Under the pieces are notes generated by a model, which searched no databases, was not told where the DNA came from, and saw nothing but the letters and a program-made list of their open reading frames with translations. Of a stretch of 64,000 nt of DNA, positions 25,146 to 33,960 are shown in pieces. This DNA is from Pseudofrankia sp. DC12 (GTDB lineage Bacteria; Actinomycetota; Actinomycetes; Frankiales; Frankiaceae). Position numbers and translations under genes: made by a program. Within the stretch, counting starts at the first letter, position 1, and each line of letters opens with the position of its first letter. The stretch covers positions 3,631,208 through 3,695,207 of the forward strand of contig NZ_KQ031391.1 in the NCBI RefSeq assembly GCF_000966285.1, in the 5' to 3' direction.

Positions 25146-25409
25146 TCACGGGGGTTTGGTCGGGTCGACTCCGAGGAGGTCGAGCACGCGCTGCTGGAGC
25201 GGGGTGGGCCGGGGGATGTAGGCGGGCTGGCCGCCGTGGGCGGGCACGAGGCGCAGGTCGGCGAGGGCTTCGAGGATGAGCCGGCCGGTGGGCCTGGCCG
25301 GGCGGCGGGCGTAGAGGCCGGCGACCGTCCCGGTCGGGCCGGCGGCGCGGCGGGCCTCGCGCTCGATCAGCGAGAACAGCAGCAGCGCGAGGCCGACGAC
25401 GTGCAGCAG
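25146..25409 (-). pseudogene. C-terminal remnant of an IS1634/IS4-like transposase
   Basis: The minus strand encodes about 88 residues: LLHVVGLALLLFSLIEREARR, then a long basic segment and a C-terminus RPTPLQQRVLDLLGVDPTKPP. The pattern is the C-terminal end of a DDE transposase of the IS1634-like group. The frame is cut at 25410, exactly where the terminal repeat of the complete IS4-family element begins. The rest of the gene is not found on the other side of that element. Confidence 0.7.
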
Positions 25410-27496
25410 CCAATGCCGTTGTAAGGCGCTTGATCGCGAGGTGTGAGGTACCCGGCCGCGCCTGAGCTAACGGTGACGTTGGGTGACGGTCGGGGGTGGG
25501 GTGGGAGGTCGCCGGAGCGGAGGATTTGGGTGCTGGGAGTGCCCGGATTGCGGGGTTTGAGCGGATCTCCGGGTGAGGTGAAGGGTGTCGAAGCCAGTTC
25601 CCTGACCCGGAGTCCGCCGTGTCCTGTTTCTATCCTGTCGTCCCGTCGGTCGCGCTGCCCGGGGTGGCCTTCGGCCGGGTCGGTGCCGGGCTGCTGGCGG
25701 TGCGTGCCGAGGACCTGGCCGCGGGGCCGGTTCGCACGGCCGGGCGCCGCGGCGGCGGCCGGGCGCCGGCCCGCGACCGCCGCGGCCTGCTCACGCTGGC
25801 TGAGGGCGCGCTCCCGGCCCGCCACGGCGACCAGGTGATCGTCTACCGGCCGGTGCTGGCCGGGACGCTCAGGGCCTACGACAACGGGGATCTGGCCCTG
25901 TCGGGCCGGGCGGCGGACCACGTGTCGCTGGGAGCGGCGGAGGCCGAGCTCGACCGGCGGCTCGGCCCCGGCGCGCTCGACCGGCTGATCGCCGAGGCGT
26001 TCACCCAGTTCCAGGCGACGACACCGCCCGGCAGCGACGACGCCGCACCTGATGACGCCGTGCGCGGGCAGGAGACGGCGTTGGCGTTGACCCGGGGGGT
26101 CGTCGTGCGGGCGCTGGTCCTGGGGTCGTGGATGGCGGGCACCGGGTGGGACGACGTGCTGGCGGCGTTGTTCGCGCCGGTCGCGGACGTCCCGTTCACC
26201 CGCTGCTCCGCCACGCCCGGCGGGCCGGCGTTCTCCCGGGCGCGGCGCGGCGTGCCGGGGGTGGTGGTCGCCGCGGTGTGCGAGGCGGTCCTGGTGGTGC
26301 TGCGCGCGGAGCTCCTCGACCCGCACGACCCACAGGCGCTGGCCGCGGGAGCGTTCCGGGTCGCCGGCTTCGACGGGACCCTCCTGCGGCTGCCCGACAC
26401 GGCGGCGAACCGGGAGCGCTTCGGGGCGGGCACCGACCCGGCGCCGTTCCCGCACGTCCGCCTTCTGATCGACGTCGACGCTGGGACGAAGACCCCGCTC
26501 GGCTACGCCCACGGCCCGTCCTCGGGCGCGAAGGACGCCGGTGAGCAGACGCTGCTCGAGCAGGTCGCGACCGCCACCCCGGCGATCTGTCACCCTGGGC
26601 TCCTGCACGTCGGGGACCGTAACTTCCCCGGCGCCGAGCGGCTGAGGCGGCTGACCGGCGCCGGGATGAACCTCGCGGTGCGGCTGCGCGCCGGGATCAC
26701 CGTCGACGTCGACACGTGGCTGCCCGACGGCTCGGCGCTCGTCGACCTCGGCACCGACGACGTGCTGCACGGCTGGCGCGACGTCGAGTGGGACGTGTTC
26801 GCCGACGGCGTCCACACCGGTGAGACGTTCGCCGTGGCCACGAACATCACCGACCCCGCCGCGCTGCCCGCGCTCGCTCTCACCGCCGGCTACCGGGCCC
26901 GATGGGGCGCGACCGAGACCCCGATCCGCGAGACCAAGGCCACCCTGAACGACTCCGGACCCGGAGCCGGGCCGATGCTGCGCGCCACCGACCCGTTCGA
27001 GGTCGACCAGGAGATCCCCGCTCTCCTGCTCGGGGCGGCTCTCCTGCGCGCGGTGCAGCGCAGCGCCGCCGCGCAGGCCACCCCCGCCCAGCGCGGCGCC
27101 CGCGCCGGGCAGCCGGTCCTGGCCCGGGAACTGTCCACCAAGGCCACGGTGCTCGCGCTCACCCGCCACCTCGGCGCGGCGACCCCCGGCCTGCCCGACG
27201 AGGTCGTCGCACACCGGCTCGCCGCCATCCACAGCGCACTCAGCCGGCGGCGCAACACCCCCGACCGCAACCGCACCCGCGAACGCCGGGCGAAGAGCGT
27301 CTCGGAGTTCCCCCACGCCGGACCCGGCCTCACCACCCGCAAGGTCGTCTACGAGACCCGGATCTGCGGACCGATCACCGACACCCTCACCACGGCGGCC
27401 CCAACACTCACGCTTCCCGATGTCACCGAACGTGACCACACCCAGCCAGCCATGGCAGCCTGACCCACGCGATCAAGAGAGTTTCACTGGCATTGG
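25410..27496. mobile_element. IS4-family insertion sequence, about 2.09 kb
   Basis: The ends are inverted repeats. The left end begins CCAATGCC and carries CTTGATCGCG 19 bases in. The right end read inward does the same over 29 bases, with differences in the middle. One large transposase gene fills the element. No clear target-site duplication is visible in the bases outside either end, so flanking DNA may have been rearranged after insertion. The left neighbour is another transposase remnant and the right neighbour a truncated recombinase gene. Confidence 0.8.
25619..27463 (+). CDS. IS4-family DDE transposase
   Basis: This 614-residue transposase starts with GTG at 25619. The motif FDGTLLRLPDTAANRERFG carries the first catalytic aspartate. 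HVGDRNFPG carries the second, and the region RWGATETPIRETK holds the C-terminal glutamate. This is the DDE arrangement of IS4-family enzymes. An N-terminal helical region (SLGAAEAELDRRLGPGALDRLI) matches the usual DNA-binding part. No frameshift or internal stop is seen, so the enzyme may be active. It spans nearly the whole element between the two terminal repeats. Confidence 0.9.
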   Translation: MSCFYPVVPSVALPGVAFGRVGAGLLAVRAEDLAAGPVRTAGRRGGGRAPARDRRGLLTLAEGALPARHGDQVIVYRPVLAGTLRAYDNGDLALSGRAADHVSLGAAEAELDRRLGPGALDRLIAEAFTQFQATTPPGSDDAAPDDAVRGQETALALTRGVVVRALVLGSWMAGTGWDDVLAALFAPVADVPFTRCSATPGGPAFSRARRGVPGVVVAAVCEAVLVVLRAELLDPHDPQALAAGAFRVAGFDGTLLRLPDTAANRERFGAGTDPAPFPHVRLLIDVDAGTKTPLGYAHGPSSGAKDAGEQTLLEQVATATPAICHPGLLHVGDRNFPGAERLRRLTGAGMNLAVRLRAGITVDVDTWLPDGSALVDLGTDDVLHGWRDVEWDVFADGVHTGETFAVATNITDPAALPALALTAGYRARWGATETPIRETKATLNDSGPGAGPMLRATDPFEVDQEIPALLLGAALLRAVQRSAAAQATPAQRGARAGQPVLARELSTKATVLALTRHLGAATPGLPDEVVAHRLAAIHSALSRRRNTPDRNRTRERRAKSVSEFPHAGPGLTTRKVVYETRICGPITDTLTTAAPTLTLPDVTERDHTQPAMAA

Positions 27497-27556
27497 GTCA
27501 GCCACGCCCTCCTCGACAGCTACCCCCAGACCTACGACCTGCACCACCTGCGCGGC

Positions 27557-28543
27557 ATGCTCGTCCGCGCCGGTGTCCTGCCCGAACGTCTCGAGTACCT
27601 TGAACGCCTCGAACCGTGGCTCGACCAGACCCTCAGCGGCTGCCCTAAAGCGCACGCCCGGGTCGTGCGCCCGTTCGCGCAGTGGCACCTCCTACGCCGC
27701 GCCCGTGCCCGAGCCGCCCGCCAGGGCTTCACCTCACACGCCGCGCGCTGGGCGCGGACCCACGTCCTCATCGCCCTGGAGTTCCTCGCCTGGCTCGATG
27801 AACGCGGCACCAGCCTCGCCGACGCCCGCCAGGCCGACATCGACGACTGGCTGCACGACGCCGCTCAAACTCGCTACCTGGTGCGCGCCTTCCTCGCCTG
27901 GACCAGGGCCCGCCGACTGACCAGCGACCTCCAGGTGCCGACGCTGCCCCACTCCGAGCCGGACACCTTCCTCGACGAGGCCAGCCGCTGGCAGCTACTC
28001 GAGCGCTGCCTCAACGACGGGCAGATGCCCCTCGATGTCCGCACCGCCGGCGGACTGCTCCTGCTCTACGGCCAGATGATCTCCCGCCTGACCCGTCTGA
28101 CCAGCGGCGACATCCACCACAACCAGGCCGAGACCTACCTGCGGCTCGACAACGTTCCGGTGCTGATCCCTGGCAAGCTCGCCACCGTCGTGCGCGCACA
28201 GCAGGACGCAGCCACACGACGACGAAACTCCGCAGACCCCGACCGGCCGCTCTTCCCCGGCCGCGCCCCAGGAGCACGAGCCTCCAACGAGGTCCTGACC
28301 CGCCGGCTCCGCCAGCACGGCATCGAACCTCGCCACTCACGCAACCGCGCCCTCGCGGACTGGGCCAGCGAACTCCCCGCCCCGGTCCTCGCAGACCTCC
28401 TCGGCATCCACATCACCACAGCCGCCCGATGGGCACAGCGCACCCGCCACGACTGGACGAGCTTCATCGCCGCCCGAGCCGACCAGGGGATGTCCACCAA
28501 CCAACGAAGATCGACATCTAGGAATACCGCATGGTCCGATTAA
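27557..28543 (+). CDS. Tyrosine recombinase-like protein, probably 5'-truncated by the IS
   Basis: The frame is open from the IS border (about 27491, reading HWVSHALLDSYPQTYDLHHLRG), but the first ATG is at 27557, giving 328 residues. The sequence has an SAM-like helical N-domain and RLTRLTSGDIH in the position of the catalytic-domain entry. Its C-terminal end reads LGIHITTAARWAQRTRHDW. This resembles recombinase-like proteins found with integrases in Streptomyces and Frankia transposable elements. The canonical HxxR and tyrosine residues are not evident, so it may be an accessory or degenerate recombinase. The IS insertion removed its original start. Confidence 0.5.
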   Translation: MLVRAGVLPERLEYLERLEPWLDQTLSGCPKAHARVVRPFAQWHLLRRARARAARQGFTSHAARWARTHVLIALEFLAWLDERGTSLADARQADIDDWLHDAAQTRYLVRAFLAWTRARRLTSDLQVPTLPHSEPDTFLDEASRWQLLERCLNDGQMPLDVRTAGGLLLLYGQMISRLTRLTSGDIHHNQAETYLRLDNVPVLIPGKLATVVRAQQDAATRRRNSADPDRPLFPGRAPGARASNEVLTRRLRQHGIEPRHSRNRALADWASELPAPVLADLLGIHITTAARWAQRTRHDWTSFIAARADQGMSTNQRRSTSRNTAWSD

Positions 28544-28556
28544 GTGATCTCCACCA

Positions 28557-28814
28557 GTGATCCCCGGCGGCACCGTCGTGATCCAACCCTCCCCGGACGA
28601 CACCCCGCTCACCGCCCGCGTATCCAGCGCGATACCGGAGCCCAACTGGCCAGTCGTGTTCCGAACGGACGAGGAAACCCTGCGCCGGGTCGCCGAACGT
28701 CTACGCGCCCTCGATACCTGGCATGACAGCCCGGTCCTGCCCTGCCCTGCTCAGGCCTGGTATCCGCCTCCGTCATCTGACAGACCCACGAGGGCTACTG
28801 CGTCAAACGCATGA
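28557..28814 (+). CDS. Hypothetical 85-aa protein
   Basis: An open frame from GTG at 28557 starts 11 bases after the recombinase-like gene on the same strand. The middle (PNWPVVFRTDEETLRRVAERLRALDTW) looks like a folded small domain, with low-complexity ends. No family is recognised and there is no strong ribosome site. It ends before the ribosome site of the methyltransferase gene. Confidence 0.35.
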   Translation: MIPGGTVVIQPSPDDTPLTARVSSAIPEPNWPVVFRTDEETLRRVAERLRALDTWHDSPVLPCPAQAWYPPPSSDRPTRATASNA

Positions 28815-28845
28815 CCAAGCGCCGCCACCAAGGAGGAGCACCGCC

Positions 28846-29610
28846 ATGAGCACCGGCACGAGCACCCGGGCTGAGGATCTTCGTAACACTCTCGTCGACA
28901 AGATCGTCGAGCACCATGTGCGGCAGGGACTGACGATGCGCGCCGACGTGGAGCGGGCGTTGCGGAAGGTGCCGCGCGAGTTGTTCACGCCGGGCGTGCC
29001 GCTCGAGGAGGCATACCGGAACGGCGCGGTCATCACGAAACGCAGCCCGGACGGCGTGAACCTGAGTTCGGTATCCGCGCCTCATCTGATCGCTGAGATG
29101 CTGGGTCAGGCGAAAGGCCGTCACGCCCTTGAGATCGGCAGCGGAGGGTACAACGCCGCCTTGTTGCGTGAGATCGCCGGGCCAGACGGGTTGGTGATGA
29201 CTGTTGACATCGACCAGGAGGTCACCGACCGGGCTCGCGCGTGCCTGGACGCAGCCGGCTATTCCGACGTCGAGGTCGTGTGTGCGGACGCCGAGTTCGA
29301 GATCGAGCCTGGCCGCGCCTTCGATCTCATCGAGGTCACGGTCGGTGCGTGGGATATCCCGCCGGCCTGGATCAGCCAGCTTGCGGACGATGGCACCCTC
29401 GTCGTCCCGCTGCGCACGCTGGGCATGACCCGGTCGTGGGCGCTCCAACGCGCGGGGAATCACCTCGTGAGCAGCAGCAACCTGCTGTGTGGATTCGTGC
29501 CCTTATGCCGACGTCGGCATAACGGAACTTATGTGGACTCGAATTTTATGCCGACTATTGTAGGCAAGTCGTTGCTGGCACGTGTTTTGTGTGATGAGTT
29601 GTCGGCATAA
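28846..29610 (+). pseudogene. FxLD-system type methyltransferase (PIMT-like), C-terminally truncated
   Basis: ATG at 28846 is preceded by AGGAGGAG. The first 220 residues are typical of protein-L-isoaspartate methyltransferase-like enzymes of the FxLD lanthipeptide system. They include VPRELFTPGVPLEEAY, NLSSVSAPHLIAEML, an SAM-binding ALEIGSGGYNAALL, VDIDQEV and GAWDIPPAWI. After SSSNLLCGFVPL the sequence changes to 30 unrelated residues encoded by a palindrome-rich end of another element. About 150 residues of the usual C-terminus are missing. The remaining catalytic domain might fold, but the gene appears disrupted. It fits with the dehydratase-domain fragment near 21.9 kb as debris of a RiPP cluster. 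Confidence 0.65.
29503..29610. repeat. Inverted TTATGCCGAC motifs at an element border
   Basis: A perfect 20-base palindrome TTATGCCGACGTCGGCATAA (29503-29522) is followed by TTATGCCGAC at 29546-29555 and its complement GTCGGCATAA at 29601-29610. The four half-sites lie exactly where the methyltransferase gene breaks off and just before a tyrosine recombinase gene. They are probably recombinase binding or crossover sites at the left end of an inserted element. Confidence 0.7.
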
Positions 29611-29648
29611 TCTGCGGTCCAGGTACGGTGGCTTCTCCCGGTTCGTTC

Positions 29649-30720
29649 ATGATTCGCGAGGGGCTGAGCTTGGTTGACGTGTCGAGTGTCGCGGTGTCGG
29701 GGCCGTTGGCTCCGTTCGTGTTGGGTTTCGCCGGCGAGTTGGCAGGTCGGGGATATGCGGCGAGGACGGTGGAGCACCACTGCCGGCTGCTGGGCCAGGT
29801 GAGTCGCTGGCTGGAGGACCGGGATCAAAGAGCTAGCGCGCTGAGCGTCGATCTGGTGAGGGATTTTCTCGCTGAGTGCCATGCCGCTGGCCGGTATGCC
29901 TCGGTGCGGGTCGGTTCGTTCGAGCCCCTTCTGGCGTATCTCCGCGCCTTGGGCGTGACCGATGCCCAGAAGTCCGCTGGCCCGGTCGGCGCGGTCGATG
30001 CTGTGCTCGCTCGCTTCGCGAATTATCTCGCCGGAGAACAGGGCCTCGCGGAATCGACTGTCACTTTGAGGGTGAAGCTTGTCCGTCCGTTCCTGACGAA
30101 GCTGGCGGCTCGCGACGGGGTGGATCTGGGGTCGCTGACCGCGGAGGAAGTAGCTGAGTTCGTCGTCAGGGAATCCCGGCTTCGGCCGGCGTCGTTACCG
30201 CCGACGGTGACCGCGCTGCGCTCGCTGCTGCGTTTCCTGCATGTCGACGGCGTGATCGCCGCCGGGCTTGTCGACGCGGTGCCGACGGCCCGCACGCGCA
30301 GACTGGTGGGACTGCCCAAGGCGCTGGCCGGTGCGCAGGTCGCGGCCATGGTGGCGACCTGCGACGAGGCGACCGCGGTGGGGCGGCGCGACCGGGCGAT
30401 CCTGACGCTGCTGTCCCGCCTCGGCCTCCGGGCCGCCGAGGTCGCCGCTCTGCGGCTGGACGACATCGACTGGCGGCGCGGCGAGATCAGCATCGTCGGC
30501 AAGGGCACCAGCCACGAGCGGCTCCCGTTGCCCGCCGACGCCGGGAGCGTCCTCGTGGCGTATTTGCGGGACGGCAGGCCCAGCACCGATCTGCGCGAGG
30601 TGTTCCTCTGCGCCAGAGGCCCCTACCGGCCGATGAGCCCTGACACGGTCAGCAGCGTCACCGCGACGGCGGCCCGCAAGGCAGGGCTGGGGGTGGTCGG
30701 TGCCCATCGGCTGCGACACA
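29649..30720 (+). pseudogene. Tyrosine recombinase (XerC/D-like), C-terminal end replaced
   Basis: From ATG at 29649 the protein has two SAM-like helical regions. The catalytic domain has Arg in SRLGLRAAEVAAL, Lys in IVGKGTSHERLPLP and HRLRH with the HxxR pair. Directly after HRLRHSA the frame loses similarity. The remaining GH and tyrosine boxes lie in the neighbouring frame and look like the end of a different integrase. The recombinase thus lacks a nucleophilic tyrosine in its own frame. It sits next to the TTATGCCGAC motif array, its likely target ends. Confidence 0.7.
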
Positions 30721-31044
30721 GCGCCTACCGGTTTGGCCGAGGGCATCGACATCACCCTCGTCTCCAAGCGGCTCGGCCACTCCTCGCCGCACATCACCGG
30801 CCTGCTCTACACCCACCTTCTGCGCAGCGCCGGCCAGGCCGCGGCCGAGAAGGTGGCCAACGCAGTCCCGCGCCGCGTCGTGCGCCGCCACGCCCACCTG
30901 ACGCCCACAACGATCAACGAGGGGGAAGAGGGCCAAGCGCCCGAGGTAAACCTGCAGGTCAGCAACCTGAAGACGGGTGGGCCGTCAGGGACTCGAACCC
31001 TGAACTCGCCGGTTAAAAGCCGGCTGCTCTGCCAATTGAGCTAA
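30721..31044 (+). pseudogene. C-terminal third of the island integrase, reading into the tRNA gene
   Basis: In the frame of 30700-31044 the sequence reads GLAEGIDITLVSKRLGHSSPH, then LLYTHLLRSAGQAAAEKV. This carries the GH box and catalytic tyrosine of a phage-type integrase. It has no start and is joined out of frame to the recombinase before it. It continues through the tRNA-Lys gene on the opposite strand to a TGA at 31042. The missing first two-thirds correspond in type to the broken integrase at 1840-2665, 28 kb away. Confidence 0.65.
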
Positions 31045-31050
31045 CGGCCC
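30978..31050 (-). tRNA. tRNA-Lys (anticodon TTT)
   Basis: The minus strand folds as a standard cloverleaf. The 7-bp acceptor is GGGCCGT with ACGGCCC. There is a 4-bp D stem, an anticodon stem GCCGG/CCGGC with loop CTTTTAA (anticodon TTT), and a T arm CAGGG/CCCTG with TTCGAGT. The discriminator base is A and CCA is not encoded. It is the integration target of the island: parts of its 3' half are repeated at 1771 and 17202. Confidence 0.95.
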
Positions 31051-31270
31051 GCTGGCTGATCGTACCCGGGCGCGCCGGCCTGCCGGTGGCTTCACCGTTC
31101 GCCTGGACCGCGACGGGGTGCGGATCGGGGCGGGGCCGGGAGCAGTGCCCGGCGGGGCCCGCGTCGACACCACCATCCGTGATGGGCGGGTCACCCCCAA
31201 GAGGTGGATCCGGTTAGTACGCGGTACTGGGGGCACCGACCGGGGTGAACCGATGCGGAGGGAGCGACCC

Positions 31271-32242
31271 ATGACCGCGACCGGAGATACCGGATACAAC
31301 CTAGCCAGAGGAGCCTGGCGGATACCTCGCAGCCGCGGCGCGGTGGCTGGCCTGCTGCTGATGGCTCTGGGCGCCTGGGGTGCGCTCATCCCGTTCATCG
31401 GACCGGCGTTCCACTTCGGGTTCGGTGGCAGCCAGACGTGGTCGTGGACGGCCGCTCGGTTCTGGCTGGAGGTACTGCCGGGGATCGCCTGCTTTGTCGG
31501 TGGCCTGATGCTCATGCTCAGCGCCAATCGGGCTACGACGATGCTCGGCGCGTGGCTCGCCATGGCCGCGGGTGCCTGGTTCGTCATCGGCCCGACCTTG
31601 GCCGGACCGCTGCACCTGGGGGACCTGGGCTACCCGATGGGTGGGACCGCCCGGATCGCCTGGACCTGGCTGCTGTTCTTCTACGGCCTCGGGGCGGTGA
31701 TCCTGGCTGTGGCGTCGACCGCGCATGGCCGCCTCAGTGTGCGCAGCCTTCGCGACGTCGAGCACGCCACGATGCGCGCACGCAGCAAGCAGCTGGCCCG
31801 TCACGGTGGGCTGTTCGGCGGCCCTGGCGGCCACGGCGGCCGGGGCCGTGAGCGGGAGCCTGCGCGGCGCGACTCCGGCCGAGACGACCGGATGAACCGC
31901 GTCGAGCGTGACTACCGGGACCACCCTTACCCGTCCGACACGGCCCACTCAGACCGCGTCGATGGCCCGGCCGCGCTGCCGGTCGACAGCCGGAGCCGTC
32001 GGGACGTCCACGCGTCCGAGGGGGGGCATCGAGACCAGGACCCGGGCCGCCGTGGCGAGACGACGACCACCGTCTACCCGAGCGAGACCGAGCGCGTGCG
32101 GTCCGACACGACGGAGACCCAGCGCGGTCGGCACGAGGCCGGGCACGAGGGGTTCAGCGAGAAGATCGGGCATTTCGAGAGCGCGATCGGCCGCACGCTG
32201 GCCAGGCACGGCATCGGTGGCAGCAAGCAGGACCGCCGGTAG
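31271..32242 (+). CDS. Membrane protein with four helices and charged C-terminal tail
   Basis: The ATG at 31271 follows GGAGGGAG by about 7 bases. The 323-residue protein has four hydrophobic segments in residues 20-155, with short loops (for example GAVAGLLLMALGAWGALIPFIG). A long, strongly charged cytoplasmic-type tail rich in Arg, Asp and Glu follows. No enzyme motif is seen. The N-terminal block resembles small actinobacterial membrane proteins of unknown function. It is the first chromosomal gene to the right of the island and is followed by a strong terminator. Confidence 0.7.
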   Translation: MTATGDTGYNLARGAWRIPRSRGAVAGLLLMALGAWGALIPFIGPAFHFGFGGSQTWSWTAARFWLEVLPGIACFVGGLMLMLSANRATTMLGAWLAMAAGAWFVIGPTLAGPLHLGDLGYPMGGTARIAWTWLLFFYGLGAVILAVASTAHGRLSVRSLRDVEHATMRARSKQLARHGGLFGGPGGHGGRGREREPARRDSGRDDRMNRVERDYRDHPYPSDTAHSDRVDGPAALPVDSRSRRDVHASEGGHRDQDPGRRGETTTTVYPSETERVRSDTTETQRGRHEAGHEGFSEKIGHFESAIGRTLARHGIGGSKQDRR

Positions 32243-32274
32243 CCTCAGCCATTGGGCCGCGGAACCGCATCATC

Positions 32275-32309
32275 GGCGGCGACCGGGGGTTCGTCCCCCG
32301 GTCGCCGCC
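32275..32309. terminator. 15-bp stem terminator after the membrane protein gene
   Basis: GGCGGCGACCGGGGG (32275-32289) pairs perfectly with 32295-32309 around the loop TTCGT, 33 bases after the stop codon. It lacks a T tract, common in this kind of genome. It also argues that the next gene starts to the right of 32309. Confidence 0.85.
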
Positions 32310-32332
32310 ACCTTCGCCAGCGCCAGGCCGAT

Positions 32333-33202
32333 TTGGCCGATTCGGGCGCGGGAGGCACCAGGACGCCCCTAACGTTTGCCCAGGCGGTCCCTGGCCGGGT
32401 GCTGGGGGCGAAGAAGATCCTGGGGGCGGACGTGACCACACCCGTGCGCGAAGGGCGGGGCGGGTGGCCGTCGGACGGCCGCGGCGGAACCATCAGCGCC
32501 GACGGGACCGGATTCGGTCCCTACTACGGCGTCGGCGCGGGTCAGCGGTCCCCGGACGGCAGCGCGGCCGACGACATCATGGCGGTGAAGGCCGGCGTCA
32601 AGGCGATCCAACGGGCGTTGAACTGGCACCAGGCCACGAGCAAGCCCATCCCAACCGACGGCGTCTTCTCCCAGACGACCCGTAGCGCGCTGATCGCCTT
32701 CCAGCAGCAGAAGCAGCCCACCATCAACCGGGACATGTACATCCCGGCGAATGAGCGCAGTCCGCTCGGGCTGGTGCACAAGGAGACGTCCTACGCGCTG
32801 TTCATGCCGATCGCCGACCGCTACGCGATCAAGTACACCGTTCCCCGCGGTCTGCTCCGTGGCATCACGACGATCGAGAGCAACTGGGACCCGGGCGCGA
32901 TCGGGTACTACACGAACTCCGACTTCGGCCTGTGCCAGTGGAACACCACGTTGCCCGACGTCACCAAGGACAACGCGCTGGACCCCTTCTGGGCGCTCGA
33001 CTCGACCGCGCACATGATGCGTACCCGGATCGACGCGACCGACTGGGGCAGGAACTGGATCTATGTGATCGCCGCGCACAACGTGCCGACCTGGGCGCTC
33101 CAGTGGGCGCAGGGCAAGCTCGTCCCCGGCAGTGCCGATGACCAGCCCAAGCTCGACCGCATGACCGGCTACGTCACCAACGTCCTCGCGCGCACCTGGT
33201 AG
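32333..33202 (+). CDS. Peptidoglycan-binding/lytic transglycosylase-like protein
   Basis: The start is uncertain: the frame is open from 32252, but the terminator at 32275-32309 favours a start after it. The TTG at 32333 is used here (289 aa); GTGs at 32400 and 32431 are alternatives. Residues about 85-130 form a peptidoglycan-binding domain (VKAIQRALNWH, TDGVFSQTTRSALIAFQ). The C-terminal half is lysozyme/SLT-like: PRGLLRGITTIESNWDPGAIGYYTNSDFGLCQWN, with the catalytic-type glutamate in TTIESNW. No signal peptide is visible. It may be a cell-wall hydrolase or a phage-derived lysin. Confidence 0.75.
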   Translation: MADSGAGGTRTPLTFAQAVPGRVLGAKKILGADVTTPVREGRGGWPSDGRGGTISADGTGFGPYYGVGAGQRSPDGSAADDIMAVKAGVKAIQRALNWHQATSKPIPTDGVFSQTTRSALIAFQQQKQPTINRDMYIPANERSPLGLVHKETSYALFMPIADRYAIKYTVPRGLLRGITTIESNWDPGAIGYYTNSDFGLCQWNTTLPDVTKDNALDPFWALDSTAHMMRTRIDATDWGRNWIYVIAAHNVPTWALQWAQGKLVPGSADDQPKLDRMTGYVTNVLARTW

Positions 33203-33245
33203 CCCTGGCACCCAGGGATCGCTCGCCTTTCGGGCGCGGAAGCCG

Positions 33246-33680
33246 TCAGAGGCGGGTGCTGAGGTTGTCGAGGACGGCGGTCCAGAGCTTGCTGACGCCG
33301 CCGGGAGCGAAGATCCGCTCGAAGAGGCCGCCGACGCCGCCCGCGCCGGTCCAGGTGGTCATCACCGTGACGTGGCTGCCGTCGCCCTCGGGCCGCACCC
33401 GCCAGACCGTCCGCAGGGTCGAGTTCTGGTCGGCCTCGACGAGCGTCTGGGGGTCGGGCGCCGACACCTCCGCCGCGACGTCGCGGATCCGCTTCTTGGT
33501 CGCGTGCAGCCGGTAGCTGATCCGGGTGCCGGCGCCCTTGCCGCCGGCGAGGACCTGGTAGTCGGTGATGTTCTCCGGCCACAGCTCGGCGCGGGTTCCG
33601 GCGTAGTCGGCGGCCAGGTCGAGGACCCGATCCGTCGGCGCTGCCAGTGACCGCTGCGTCACAACGTTGATCTGCCCCAT
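33246..33680 (-). CDS. SRPBCC-family protein
   Basis: This 144-residue protein begins with ATG at 33680 after GGAGG. The order INVVTQRSLAAPTDRVLDLAADY, a set of beta strands (TRISYRLHATKKRIRDV, HVTVMTTWTG) and a final helix (GVSKLWTAVLDNL) is the START/polyketide-cyclase-like helix-grip fold. Such proteins bind hydrophobic ligands. The ligand is unknown. It converges on the transglycosylase gene and is read divergently from the DUF4407 gene. Confidence 0.8.
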   Translation of the reverse strand: MGQINVVTQRSLAAPTDRVLDLAADYAGTRAELWPENITDYQVLAGGKGAGTRISYRLHATKKRIRDVAAEVSAPDPQTLVEADQNSTLRTVWRVRPEGDGSHVTVMTTWTGAGGVGGLFERIFAPGGVSKLWTAVLDNLSTRL

Positions 33681-33960
33681 TGGTCCTGTCCTCCGTTCAT
33701 CGGGCCGCTGACCGGCCCCTCCCAGCGGATCGTCTCCGCGGTGCCCATCGCGGCCGTCGCGCCGCGGGACCCCGGGTCGGCGACCGCTTCGATCCAGGTG
33801 TCCAGGCGGAAGCCTCGGCGCAGGAGATCCTCCGGCTCCTGGACAGACGTTAGTCAGCGCCCCGGGGTGCCGCGCGGACGGCGGCGCCCGACGGCCCACA
33901 TCGGCGCCTTAACGTAACTGATCGAATGCGGATAGTGATTGAAACGGCTATGGTGCCGGC

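Noticed and set aside
25367-27439. 690-codon minus-strand frame opposite the IS4 transposase
   Set aside because: The plus-strand frame has the DDE motifs; the minus frame is Gly/Arg-rich shadow sequence.
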